Assembly: GCA_020723385.1 (NCBI GenBank) | Contig: DYIZ01000023.1 | Span: forward strand, 19,437 to 53,866 | Source: Candidatus Aquidulcis sp. | GTDB taxonomy: Bacteria; Chloroflexota; Anaerolineae; Anaerolineales; UBA4823 | Length of the DNA: 34,430 nucleotides | Direction of reading: 5' to 3' | Shown: piece by piece, positions 9,275 through 17,717 of the stretch | Layout of the letters: every line of letters begins with the position of its first letter | Position numbering within the stretch: position 1 is the stretch's first letter | Notes under the pieces: generated by a model | Database searches by the model: none | The model's input: only the letters and a program-made list of their open reading frames with translations | What the model was told of the DNA's origin: nothing | Program-made: the position numbers and the translations under genes

Positions 9275-9313
9275 GGCAAAATTCTCCTTTCTGATGTATG
9301 GTTGATTAGCTCG

Positions 9314-9319
9314 ATTATA
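9314..9319 (-). promoter_or_regulatory. Candidate -10 box for the beta-helix gene
   Basis: The minus strand reads TATAAT here, which would place a start site about 33 bases before the ATG at 9274. A convincing -35 is not visible at the normal spacing, so this is a weak call. Confidence 0.3.
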
Positions 9320-9428
9320 AGAAAGAGGTGTCTCAGAAATATCTCTGCAATCGGGCAGCAAACGCCACTTCGGTCTCATTTTTAGGGCCTGACCCATGCT
9401 CAGTAGATGAATATTTTGTGGGAACAGG

Positions 9429-9452
9429 CAGGCTGAGCGCAGTCGAAGCCTG
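9429..9452 (+). repeat. Conserved-loop hairpin repeat, copy 1
   Basis: CAGGCT and AGCCTG pair around the loop GAGCGCAGTCGA. The same loop, with only a few changes, recurs at 14496-14507 and, in inverted orientation, at 14537-14548. This marks a dispersed non-coding repeat family. Confidence 0.65.
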
Positions 9453-9594
9453 TTCTCTCGGCAGAAATGCACGTTTCGACTACGCTCAATGCGCCTTTGT
9501 CGCGAAATTTTCATCTACCCATGCAATCTTTGTTGGAAAAGCACACGGATGTTCTGTATCCGCAATTTCAAGAACGGGTTATGGCTTTTCTGCT

Positions 9595-11724
9595 TTATTC
9601 TGTATACGCAATGGGCAAATACAGATTTTGATGCGGAATTGCGGGGGGTATTACGATCAGCGTGATGGACTCAGCCGGAAAGAGAGTGGTGAACCCGGCG
9701 GCGCTTACTGGCTGGTCGGGCTGCTGCACGATAGCGGCCAAATTGGCGGCGCTGTACTGGAAAACCTGGGCGGTTCCGGCCGGGTCGAAATTCGCCAGCG
9801 AGACGGTGCTGGTCAGCGGCTCCGTGGTTTTGTTGATCACCATCAGGGTCAGCGCGCCATCGTTATAGCGCCGCGCGGCGTAGACCGCCACCCGGCTCTG
9901 GTCGGCGCTGGCGGCCTGGACGCTGGTCTGGCCAAAAGTATGGCACTGCCCATCGTAGTTGCGATACATGCGGAAGGCATACGCTCCCGGCTGGTCTGTT
10001 TCCGGCGGCCCCCACAAAGTTGCCAGGTCGAGACCCTCCCGGCCAAAGATGCCCAGCACATCGGCCTGCGCCAGCGCGCCGTTGATATGGTCGAGCGCGC
10101 CCCAGTTGTATTCGGTGATCGCCAGTTTTGTGCCAGGATAATTCTCTGTAACCCACTGTTTCATCCTCGGGATGAGAGTCACCGGCTGACCGATCCAGCT
10201 CTCGTCAGTATAGGTGGGGTCCCAAAGGGAGCGCGTCGAACGCAGGCGCAGCGCCTGGGTAGCCGCGTCCCCAGCCGGGGCTAACGAGACCCCATCGGCT
10301 TCCGGGTAAGAATGTACATCTACGTAATCGAGAATCCGTACCCCGTGCGTAGTTTCATACGCCTGCATCTGCTGGAGATACCATGGGACAAAAGGGGTAT
10401 CCCCATGCGCGTGATAATCGTCGCCGGGGGTGCAGCCATCCGCTGCCGAGTAGAAGTAGGCGCACCAACCCCACACCACCGGGCCGAGGGTTAGCCCCTG
10501 GGGATCAGCGGCCTTGAGGGCTGACGCGTAAGCCCACGTGCGGTCGCGCATCTCGTCGTAGGTGGTCATCGCCGGATGGACATCACGATGGGTGTAAGGC
10601 CACAGCATCGGCTCGTTGTCGAGGTTGTAGAATCTCACGCTGCCATCGCTCCCCGCGTCGAAGGTCTCAATCATGTGGGCGATCCAGCCGGTGACGAAAT
10701 CGGGTGTGATCTCGATGCTGGTTTCGTGCGGATCGTTGCCGGTGATCGGGGTTCCGTTGGGATAATTCCCGTTGCCACAGTCGGGGTCCCATTGCCAATC
10801 TCTATCTTGTTGTTCGCCATATTTTTCGATGCTGAACCCACAATCGAAGGGATGCCCCTCCGGGCGGCTCTTGGCGACCCAGCCGATAAGGGGCACAGTG
10901 ATGAGCGACTGCGCACCGGTAAGCTGGTTTTGCGCCATGAATAGATCGGCTGCGCCAATCTCATCAGGGACGTTCTCGAAATACCAGTCGCTGCCGGTAT
11001 TGGTGGTGTCGTTTTGCCAGTTGTAGCGGGTGGTGGAATTGCCGCCCCACCGGTTGGCGGGCAGGTGCAGCTCGGCGGCCAGGGCTTGATCGGCGAAGTT
11101 CATGCCGTAAATGTACGGGCTGATAGGATGAACGTTGGCCGCGGCATCCACGCTGAGCGCCGGCCCCTCGCCGGGTTCGGGGGTGGGAGTGGGCGTTCCG
11201 CCGCCGACGAGGGCGATCTCGTCGAGATAGAATACCGGCTGCGGATCGTTTCCGCTGCCCTGCCAGACGAGGTCGCCTATCGCCGCCGGGCTGCCAAGCT
11301 CGGAGAACGGGATAGTCACTTCGAGCCAGGTATTCGCCTGCGGGGTGACGCTGTAGGTGGGTGTGGTATTGAAACTGACCAGAACCGTTTGCCCGCCGGT
11401 GCTGCCGCCGTGAATCCAGAAATGCAAGGCTGTGTAGCTGCTGGCGCTGATCGCTGTGTCGTTGAGCAAATACAGCCCGCCCCAACCGGTTGTGACTGTC
11501 ACCGCGATGGACGCGCTGCCTGCATGAACCGGGGCCGGGTTGTCGAAGGCATGGGTCACGTTCCACGACCAATCTACCCAACCGGGAGCGAGCGAATCGG
11601 TGTAAATATCGAGATCATTGGCCGCGGCGATGACGGCTTGAGGCGTGTGGCTTTGGCCGATGATACTGAATATTGCCAAACCGCAAAATAGAACAACGGC
11701 CAGAGAGAGGTAAATTTTTTGCAT
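9595..11724 (-). CDS. Secreted glycoside hydrolase family 44 (endoglucanase/xyloglucanase-like)
   Basis: The protein has 709 residues. The ATG at 11724 has GAGG seven bases upstream; the frame to 11883 has no such site. A signal peptide or anchor occupies residues 1-~25. An N-terminal beta-sandwich, carbohydrate-binding-like domain spans about 35-180, ending FYLDEIALVGG, followed by the linker TPTPTPEPGEG. The GH44 catalytic domain begins near 190 with YIYGMNFAD and NRWGGNSTTRYNW. The predicted acid/base is E371 in LDNEPMLW and the nucleophile E538 in ITEYNWG, both present. A beta-sandwich subdomain and the tail NLYLPIAYTE end the protein. GH44 enzymes cleave beta-1,4-glucans and xyloglucan with retention of configuration. 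Substrate cannot be decided here. It is extracellular, and the tail may anchor it to the cell surface. Confidence 0.92.
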   Translation of the reverse strand: MQKIYLSLAVVLFCGLAIFSIIGQSHTPQAVIAAANDLDIYTDSLAPGWVDWSWNVTHAFDNPAPVHAGSASIAVTVTTGWGGLYLLNDTAISASSYTALHFWIHGGSTGGQTVLVSFNTTPTYSVTPQANTWLEVTIPFSELGSPAAIGDLVWQGSGNDPQPVFYLDEIALVGGGTPTPTPEPGEGPALSVDAAANVHPISPYIYGMNFADQALAAELHLPANRWGGNSTTRYNWQNDTTNTGSDWYFENVPDEIGAADLFMAQNQLTGAQSLITVPLIGWVAKSRPEGHPFDCGFSIEKYGEQQDRDWQWDPDCGNGNYPNGTPITGNDPHETSIEITPDFVTGWIAHMIETFDAGSDGSVRFYNLDNEPMLWPYTHRDVHPAMTTYDEMRDRTWAYASALKAADPQGLTLGPVVWGWCAYFYSAADGCTPGDDYHAHGDTPFVPWYLQQMQAYETTHGVRILDYVDVHSYPEADGVSLAPAGDAATQALRLRSTRSLWDPTYTDESWIGQPVTLIPRMKQWVTENYPGTKLAITEYNWGALDHINGALAQADVLGIFGREGLDLATLWGPPETDQPGAYAFRMYRNYDGQCHTFGQTSVQAASADQSRVAVYAARRYNDGALTLMVINKTTEPLTSTVSLANFDPAGTAQVFQYSAANLAAIVQQPDQPVSAAGFTTLFPAESITLIVIPPAIPHQNLYLPIAYTE

Positions 11725-11920
11725 ACATTTCCTCGCGTAAAAGGCTGGAGGTTCATTGGGTGTTGCCGTGACAGACCAGCATATTCGGCGGTGTAGTGTG
11801 GGTCGGATTGGCAATCCACCTACCGCTGGCTGTGTATCACGGCAAATCCCAAAAAGCCAGGCTGGATAACCAGTCGGCAACACGGCTAATGGCGGCCTTA
11901 ACCCTTATCCCCTTTTCCCC

Positions 11921-11950
11921 TATCCCCTCTTCCAAATGGGAAAGGGGATA
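11921..11950 (-). terminator. Hairpin downstream of the PBP1C gene
   Basis: TATCCCC (11921-11927) pairs with GGGGATA (11944-11950), and most of the inner bases also pair, leaving a loop near AAAT. It starts 27 bases past the leftward PBP1C stop and is followed on the minus strand by more pyrimidine/purine-rich sequence. It is a plausible terminator. Confidence 0.5.
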
Positions 11951-11977
11951 ACAGAAGCGAGAGTTTGCCTGGATGGA

Positions 11978-14452
11978 CTAATTATTCCCCTCGACGACCT
12001 GGAACGTCAATCGCTCGCTGGTCATAGTCGCGCCGGAGGCCAGGACACCCTCGGCCCAAACTTCATGCGTCCCGATGGCCAGCGGCCACCAGAATTCGAA
12101 GGGCGCTTCGGTGAGAGTCGCGACGGGCGCACCGTCCACGTAAATCGTCACCTGTCGCAGGCCGGCTTCGCCAATCGCCGCCAGCCGGATTTTTTGCGCA
12201 CTCCCCGGCAGGCTGCCGGAGAGGCGGTAAACGGTGTTCGGCGCGGGCGAGATGATGGTCAACGCTGAAGCTGGCTGGGTCGGGCCGGGGAGTGCAGAAG
12301 CGGTCAACAAATCGGCGTAAAGCAGAATACCCTCGGCGTTAGCCCACCCGGCGGCCTGGGGCGGTAAATCCAGGACAATGCGGGTATCGCGGCGCTCGGG
12401 CAGCGTGGCAGCCGTCGCCAGCGAGCCGGTGAGACGGTCAATTGTCACAGTGCGATAGAGATTGTCGGGCGCGGTGGGCTGCGTTCCGGCGATGAACCAC
12501 TCCCAGCGGCGGTAGGGGCACTCCGGGGTAGGCAGCAGCCCGGAGAGAGCGCAAATCTCCACCTGTACCAACCCCGCCGGCCGCACGAAGTCGCTTTCAA
12601 TTTTGCTAGCCAGCGCTTCTCGCATGAACTGGTGCCAGACGGGCGCTGCGCCGGTCAGCCCGGTGATGTCGCGCATCGGCTCGTAGTTGGTATTGCCCGC
12701 CCATACGCCGACGACAAGTTCTGGCGTATAGCCAATAGCCCAATTGTCGTGGAAATTGGATGTGGTGCCGGTTTTGACGGCTGCCGGGCGGTCGAGCCGC
12801 AAGATGCTGTGGTCGCCGAAGCCCAACACGCGGGCGTCGTTATCGCTGAGAATGTCGCTGATCAGCCAGGCGACGCGCTCATCGAGCACGCGCGGCTGGG
12901 TTGGAGCATCATACTGGTACAGCACTTCCCCCGCGGGATCGGTGACTTCTTCGATGGCATACGGGGCCAGCCGAAACCCACCGTTAGCAAAAGCCCCGTA
13001 GGCTGCGGTCAGCTCCAGCAGGCGCACATCGCCGCCGCCCAGGGCTAACGACAGATCGTGGTTATCGGGGTTTCGCAGGGTGGCGATGCCCATCTTCGAC
13101 GCCTGGTCGAAGAGCGCCGTCAGCCCAATGTGGTCGAGCGCAATCACCGCCGGGATATTGAGCGATGAGGCCAGCGCGGTGCGCGCCAGCACAGGGCCGT
13201 GTTCCATTCGATCATAATTCGACGGGGTGTACGGGTCGCCTTCGTGGGTGAGGAAGGTAGTCGAAACATCGAGAATCATCGTCGCCGGGGTCCAAAAATC
13301 GGGCCGGGTGGGGTCGAACGCTACGGCGTAAACCAGCGGCTTGATGGAGGAGCCGGGCTGGCGCGGGGCGATAGCCATGTTGATCGCGCCGCCAGTGTCG
13401 GCGTCGAAGTAATCGGGGCTGCCAACCAATGCCAGGATTTCACCCGTGTGCGGGTCGAGGGCGACCAAAGCGGCGCTGTTCATGTTGTGCCCCAGGCCGC
13501 CGTTGTCTGCCTGCACTTTTTCGATCTGCGCGGCGATGGCGCTCTCGGCCAATTTTTGCCAATCCAGGTCGATGGTGGTGCGCACCACCAGCCCGCCATG
13601 CTCATAAGCCGTCTCGGGCGGGAGCAGGCTGTCGAGTTGGGCGCGCACCATCATCACGAAGTGCGGCGCTTCGATGGGGTAGGGCGTGGCAGAGTAAGCC
13701 AGCGGCTCGCGGGCGGCCTGGTCGCGCTGTTCAGCGGTGATAAAGCCCTGCTCGACCATCAGACCGAGCACAATGCCCTGGCGGGTTTTGGCGGCTTCGG
13801 GGTCGGTGAACGGGTTGTAAAGCGCGGGCGCCTGCGGCAGCCCGGCCAGTAAGGCGCATTCGGCCAGGTCGAGCTGACTGACCGGCCGGCCAAAGTAGGT
13901 TTGAGCGGCAGCCTCAACGCCGTAGGCCATCCCGCCGTAATTCATCTGATTGAGGTAGAGCGCCAGCACATCGTCTTTGCTGAGTTTCCGTGAGAGCTGC
14001 CAGGCCAGCATGGCCTCGCGCAGCTTGCGGCGCAGGCTGGTTTCGTAGCGTTCGCCGGCTTCGAGCAGCAGGTTGCGCGCCACCTGTTGGGTGATGGTGC
14101 TGCCGCCGGCCAGAGTCTCGCCGCCCCGGAAATTGATCCACAGAGCGCGGACGATGCCGATCAAATCCACACCGGGATGTTCGTAGAAACGGCTGTCCTC
14201 GGTGGCGATGGTTGCCTGGCGCAGTGCAAGGGGGATTTGATCGAGCGGGATGACGGTGTGCCGCCCGCCGATCTCGGGGAGAACTTCGTAGAGCGGCCGC
14301 CCATTGCGATCGGTGATGCGGACCGAGGGGGTGTTGAGATGTTCCGGGAGCGAATCAACCGACGGCAGGCTGGCAAATGCCCACAGGTAACCTGCCAGGC
14401 CGGTGAGGGTCAACAAAACCAGGGGGATCAGAAGCCACTTGCGGGATTTCAT
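11978..14452 (-). CDS. pbpC: Penicillin-binding protein 1C (bifunctional transglycosylase/transpeptidase)
   Basis: The protein has 824 residues from the ATG at 14452; the upstream extension lies in a repeat, but the SD here is weak. Residues 6-27 form a single membrane anchor. The GT51 transglycosylase domain follows (EDSRFYEHPG with catalytic E85, GGSTITQQVARN, RKLREAMLAWQL). The transpeptidase domain has SSIK (catalytic Ser near 367), SSLN and KTGTTSNFHDNW (near 559). A C-terminal BiPBP_C-like domain ends the protein. This order is typical of PBP1C, which polymerises and cross-links peptidoglycan on the outer face of the membrane. In other bacteria pbpC is commonly adjacent to an alpha-2-macroglobulin gene; one is present about 5 kb to the left, in opposite orientation. 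The MFS gene lies upstream on the same strand. Confidence 0.94.
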   Translation of the reverse strand: MKSRKWLLIPLVLLTLTGLAGYLWAFASLPSVDSLPEHLNTPSVRITDRNGRPLYEVLPEIGGRHTVIPLDQIPLALRQATIATEDSRFYEHPGVDLIGIVRALWINFRGGETLAGGSTITQQVARNLLLEAGERYETSLRRKLREAMLAWQLSRKLSKDDVLALYLNQMNYGGMAYGVEAAAQTYFGRPVSQLDLAECALLAGLPQAPALYNPFTDPEAAKTRQGIVLGLMVEQGFITAEQRDQAAREPLAYSATPYPIEAPHFVMMVRAQLDSLLPPETAYEHGGLVVRTTIDLDWQKLAESAIAAQIEKVQADNGGLGHNMNSAALVALDPHTGEILALVGSPDYFDADTGGAINMAIAPRQPGSSIKPLVYAVAFDPTRPDFWTPATMILDVSTTFLTHEGDPYTPSNYDRMEHGPVLARTALASSLNIPAVIALDHIGLTALFDQASKMGIATLRNPDNHDLSLALGGGDVRLLELTAAYGAFANGGFRLAPYAIEEVTDPAGEVLYQYDAPTQPRVLDERVAWLISDILSDNDARVLGFGDHSILRLDRPAAVKTGTTSNFHDNWAIGYTPELVVGVWAGNTNYEPMRDITGLTGAAPVWHQFMREALASKIESDFVRPAGLVQVEICALSGLLPTPECPYRRWEWFIAGTQPTAPDNLYRTVTIDRLTGSLATAATLPERRDTRIVLDLPPQAAGWANAEGILLYADLLTASALPGPTQPASALTIISPAPNTVYRLSGSLPGSAQKIRLAAIGEAGLRQVTIYVDGAPVATLTEAPFEFWWPLAIGTHEVWAEGVLASGATMTSERLTFQVVEGNN

Positions 14453-14489
14453 AACATTTTCGCTCGTGATCAGGATACTTGTGTACAGG

Positions 14490-14555
14490 CAGGCTGAGCG
14501 TGGTCGAAGCCTGGAGCGTAGTCGAAGCCGCATCCTTCGGCTACGCTCAGGATGC
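14490..14555. repeat. Conserved-loop hairpin repeat cluster, copies 2-4
   Basis: Hairpin CAGGCT/AGCCTG surrounds the loop GAGCGTGGTCGA (14490-14513). A half copy, GGAGCGTAGTCGAAGCC, overlaps its end (14513-14529). A second hairpin, GCATCCT/AGGATGC, surrounds TCGGCTACGCTC (14530-14555), whose reverse complement is again the same loop. Stems vary while the loop is kept. It sits between the MFS stop and the PBP1C start and may be read through from the MFS gene. Confidence 0.7.
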
Positions 14556-14570
14556 TTTTCATTGAGGTAT

Positions 14571-15824
14571 TCACTCCAACTCCGAGACGAACGGCGCCAG
14601 CAGCTTGACCAGGATCGCGAACGCTAACAGCAAAAGTGCGTTGAACAGCACCGTTCGCGCCTCGCCAAAGCGCTCTGCCAACTCCCCAGCGAAGTATGAC
14701 CCAATCGGCATCGCGCCGAAGAAAACCAATGTGTAAATGCCCATCACCCGCCCGCGCAGCTCATCGGGCACCAGCGTTTGCACCATGGCGTTGGTGCTGT
14801 TTGCCAGCGCCATGAAACACCAGCCAATCCCGGCCAGAATCACGATGGACAGGGGCAACACTCGGACGGCGGAGAAAACCATCATACAGATTGGCAGCAA
14901 GAAACTACCAATCGTCCAGATTTTCCCGCGTATGCGCCTGCTGCCGATTGATGCCAGCATCAACGCGCTGACCACCGCCCCTGCCCCGCGCGCCGAGAGC
15001 AGGTACCCATTGGTTGCCGAATCGCCTTTGAGAATTTCGACCGCCCAGGCAGGCATCAGCGTGATCATGCCCAACCCCAAAAGGCTGAATACCCCGTTGT
15101 TGATAATCAGCAGTCGGATCACACGGTGTGACAGTACGAACTTCAACCCCACCTTCAAATCGGTGAAGGCCGAAGCCTGGCGCGCCGGCGCGGCGGGAAG
15201 CTGAATCCGCATCAACATCAGTGCGATGATAATCGCGATGAACGAGACGCCGTTCAGAGCAAAACACCAGCCTGGACCGACTGCTGCGTACATCAAACCG
15301 CCGATAGCCGGCCCGATGATGATCGCCAGATTGAACATCGTCGCGTTGAGCGCCACCGCATTGGTCAGGTCTTTACGGTCAACCATTTCGAGCACGAAAG
15401 ACTGGCGGGTGGGGGCGTCGAAAGCCTGGGCGATGCCAAAGAGCGCCGCCAGCACGATGATATGCCAGGGCTGGATCAACCCGCTGAATGTCAGCGCAGC
15501 CTGGACGAAAGCCAGGATCATCATGGCCGTTTGGGTGATCACCATCAGCGTGCGCCGCGACATCCGGTCGGCGATGACCCCGGCGGTCAGCGTGAAGACG
15601 ATGCTTGGCAGCCCGGCGGCCGCGCTGACGTAGCCCAAATAGCGCGGCGACTCGGTGAGCGTATAAACCAGGTAGCCCTGGGCTGTGGATTGCATCCAGG
15701 TGCCGATCAGCGACACCAGTTGCCCCGCGAACCACAGCCGGTAGTTGTAATGCCTGAGGGCGGCAAAGGTTTGCCCGATAATAAGGTTGGAGCGCAGAGC
15801 CAAAGTTTTTCGATTTGTAGACAT
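14571..15824 (-). CDS. MFS transporter, EntS-like (MFS_3) family
   Basis: The protein has 417 residues, very hydrophobic, with about 12 membrane segments. The N-terminus FAALRHYNYRLWFAGQLVSLIGTWMQ and the intracellular loop IADRMSRRTLMV are typical of the MFS_3 group, which includes the enterobactin exporter EntS and many uncharacterised multidrug efflux proteins. The motif FDAPTRQSFVLEMV in the middle is also characteristic of this group. The substrate cannot be told, and no siderophore genes are nearby. The start ATG at 15824 lacks a clear SD, and the next in-frame Met lies inside the first segments, so this start is the best available. It lies upstream of pbpC with 118 bases between, filled by a hairpin repeat. 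Confidence 0.88.
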   Translation of the reverse strand: MSTNRKTLALRSNLIIGQTFAALRHYNYRLWFAGQLVSLIGTWMQSTAQGYLVYTLTESPRYLGYVSAAAGLPSIVFTLTAGVIADRMSRRTLMVITQTAMMILAFVQAALTFSGLIQPWHIIVLAALFGIAQAFDAPTRQSFVLEMVDRKDLTNAVALNATMFNLAIIIGPAIGGLMYAAVGPGWCFALNGVSFIAIIIALMLMRIQLPAAPARQASAFTDLKVGLKFVLSHRVIRLLIINNGVFSLLGLGMITLMPAWAVEILKGDSATNGYLLSARGAGAVVSALMLASIGSRRIRGKIWTIGSFLLPICMMVFSAVRVLPLSIVILAGIGWCFMALANSTNAMVQTLVPDELRGRVMGIYTLVFFGAMPIGSYFAGELAERFGEARTVLFNALLLLAFAILVKLLAPFVSELE

Positions 15825-16091
15825 TCGGGTTGATTATCTTTCGATGGCTTATGGAATAAAAAACGATTGTAGCCCGATGATACCCCAAAAACAAGGTAAA
15901 TTCTTGCCTGGGCCGGGGTCTACGAACCATCAGACTTGTCAGGTTTTGAAAATGAATTCGTAACGCCGATCTTGTTTGTGCGTTGTTTCTTATTGAGTAT
16001 TGGCGGTTGACCGATAAATACCAATTATTACCTATGTTTTGGTGAATGGGTTCATGTAAAATGAAGTGTACCTGCAAGAAAGGAAACGACG

Positions 16092-16214
16092 ATGCCAAAT
16101 GACCTTTCTGATCATCGCATACCGTCTATCCGCAGTGCGAATTTCATAGAGGGGATCAACGTTGTTCGCGTTTTATCTACTGGGCAGAAGATTATTGTGA
16201 TTAAAACTGGATGA
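16092..16214 (+). CDS. Possible small ORF (40 aa) upstream of the sensor kinase
   Basis: The ATG at 16092 is preceded by AAGGAAACGACG, a usable SD. The frame runs 40 codons to a TGA at 16212-16214: it begins MPNDLSDHR, is mixed in the middle, and ends IIVIKTG. There is no homologue I recognise, no membrane segment and no clear domain. The -35 of the histidine kinase promoter overlaps its stop, so the two are separate transcription units or the small ORF is a leader. It could equally be chance. Confidence 0.35.
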   Translation: MPNDLSDHRIPSIRSANFIEGINVVRVLSTGQKIIVIKTG

Positions 16215-16239
16215 CAAACTTGTATAATTAAGATATAAT
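16211..16239 (+). promoter_or_regulatory. Promoter of the sensor kinase / response regulator pair
   Basis: ATGACA (16211-16216; one mismatch to the -35 consensus) is followed by a 17-base spacer and a perfect TATAAT (16234-16239). A second TATAAT occurs at 16223-16228. Initiation would fall near 16246, which gives about 44 bases of leader to the ATG at 16290 but only about 8 to the ATG at 16254, favouring the later start. Confidence 0.65.
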
Positions 16240-16289
16240 TAGTCATAATAGGCATGGGCAGATGTTCAAACAGAGGCGTGGAAAGTGGT

Positions 16290-17714
16290 ATGAGATCATC
16301 AAAAAGTTTTTCCCGTAAAATGTGGTTTTCGTTCAAGCCATGGTGGTTGATCATGGCATCCTTTGTTTTGCTGATCATTTTCACCGAGACGCTAGATCAT
16401 CGCCGCTTCGCCAATAATGGGAACTTCGAATTGGAAGCGATCGCCCATATCGGCATTTTCGCGGTTGCCGTACCCATCCTGATGACGATATTGGCTATCT
16501 GGCTGGAACGGAAAACGACCGAGCAGACGAGAGCTGTAGAGGATCTTCGTTACCGGAAATTGTTCAGCGAACAGTTGAGCCGCGCCGCCAGTTGGGATCA
16601 ACTGACCCAGTTGATTGTTCAATTTCCAAGAACACTGATCCCGGTGGTCGGATCTTCACTGCTTATTTTCCGTTCCGGCAATAACCAGCTCGATCTGGCT
16701 GCTGAGTGGCGTGCAGACGGCAAGCCGCCCCCCAATCCGTTGACCACAGATCCGTCTGATTCGTGTTTATTTTGCCCATTATCCGGGCTGTCCAAATCTG
16801 CAAAATCGGTTTCCTGCGATTACACGATAGACGGCGAGACCATCACGCACTGCCATCGGTATTGTTTACCCTTATCGGTGGGTGGGTGCCGGGTAGCGCT
16901 TCTCCACCTCGATCTGCCGATGGGCGAGCAGATCGAGCCGCGCTTTGTTGATGTTCTCAATGCCGTCGCTCCTGAAATGGCCCTGGCGCTCGACCGTTCC
17001 ATGATTCAAAACGCCGCATCTCAGCAATCCATTGTCTCGGAGGCAGAACGCCAGCGGGTGGCGCGTGAGCTGCACGATACTCTCGGGCAGAATATCGCCT
17101 ACCTGCGTTTGAAACTCGATCAATTGAGTGGTTGGAACATGGTCGCCGAGCTGGAGCAGGTGCAGCACGAACTGGAACGGATGCGCAACATCGCCAACGA
17201 AGCTTATCAGCAGGTGCGCGGCACGCTGGATGATCTTCGCATCAGCCCAATAGCCGATCTCGAATCACTGCTCAACGAGCATATCGAGACGTTCGAAGAC
17301 TATACTCAGATACAGGTACAATTCTTTTCCAAAGGCCGCTCGCGCATGTTGCCATTGCGCACCAAGAGGCAATGCCTGTATATTTGCAAAGAGGCGCTTA
17401 ATAATATCAACAAACATTCGCAGGCAAAAACGGCGCGAGTCGAGCTGGATTGGCAAGATTGTGAATTAAAGATGACGATCAGTGACGATGGGCTTGGCTT
17501 TGACCTTCGGAGTATGCCATTGGAAGGTCATTATGGTCTAGCCATTATGCAGGAACGCGCTGAAACCATAAAAGCGATTCTTACGGTTGAGTCTTCCGTA
17601 AACGGCGGCACTCAGGTGCGGCTCACAATCCCGGCTTACGATAACGAAAATGGTCAATTAGTGGATTGCACGCCTGTCAGTATTCCGAATAAGTTTATTG
17701 TTTCTAAGAGCTAG
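16290..17714 (+). CDS. NarL-family sensor histidine kinase
   Basis: The protein has 474 residues from the ATG at 16290; an alternative ATG at 16254 adds 12 residues but would lie only about 8 bases from the predicted transcription start. Two membrane segments (about 17-33 and 50-70) flank a short external loop. A GAF-like cytoplasmic input domain follows (~95-240), rich in cysteines: CLFC, SCDYT, THCHRYC, GGC. The DHp region is of the HisKA_3 type (RQRVARELHDTLGQ, phosphoacceptor H262). The ATPase domain shows CKEALNNINKH (N box), DDGLGFD (G1) and GHYGLAIMQERA (G2). It would autophosphorylate and pass phosphate to the regulator three bases downstream. The cysteines suggest a redox, metal or haem signal, which is inference. 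Confidence 0.93.
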   Translation: MRSSKSFSRKMWFSFKPWWLIMASFVLLIIFTETLDHRRFANNGNFELEAIAHIGIFAVAVPILMTILAIWLERKTTEQTRAVEDLRYRKLFSEQLSRAASWDQLTQLIVQFPRTLIPVVGSSLLIFRSGNNQLDLAAEWRADGKPPPNPLTTDPSDSCLFCPLSGLSKSAKSVSCDYTIDGETITHCHRYCLPLSVGGCRVALLHLDLPMGEQIEPRFVDVLNAVAPEMALALDRSMIQNAASQQSIVSEAERQRVARELHDTLGQNIAYLRLKLDQLSGWNMVAELEQVQHELERMRNIANEAYQQVRGTLDDLRISPIADLESLLNEHIETFEDYTQIQVQFFSKGRSRMLPLRTKRQCLYICKEALNNINKHSQAKTARVELDWQDCELKMTISDDGLGFDLRSMPLEGHYGLAIMQERAETIKAILTVESSVNGGTQVRLTIPAYDNENGQLVDCTPVSIPNKFIVSKS

Positions 17715-17717
17715 GCT

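Larger units (their letters stand above)
9275..9594. other. Intergenic region with promoter-like site and repeat fragment
   Basis: This 320-base gap lies between the GH44 stop and the beta-helix start. It holds the ribosome site and a TATAAT-like -10 for the beta-helix gene (minus strand, 9314-9319) and the conserved-loop hairpin at 9429-9452. A degenerate second copy of the loop in inverted orientation (TTTCGACTACGCTCA, around 9474-9488) also lies here. No open reading frame with a plausible start was recognised, and no clear terminator for the GH44 gene was found. Confidence 0.6.

Noticed and set aside
16034-16062. Promoter for the small ORF at 16092 (TATGTT or TAAAAT boxes with TTGACC or TTGGTG)
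   Set aside because: Spacing between the possible -35 and -10 boxes is about 21 or 12 bases, outside the usual range.
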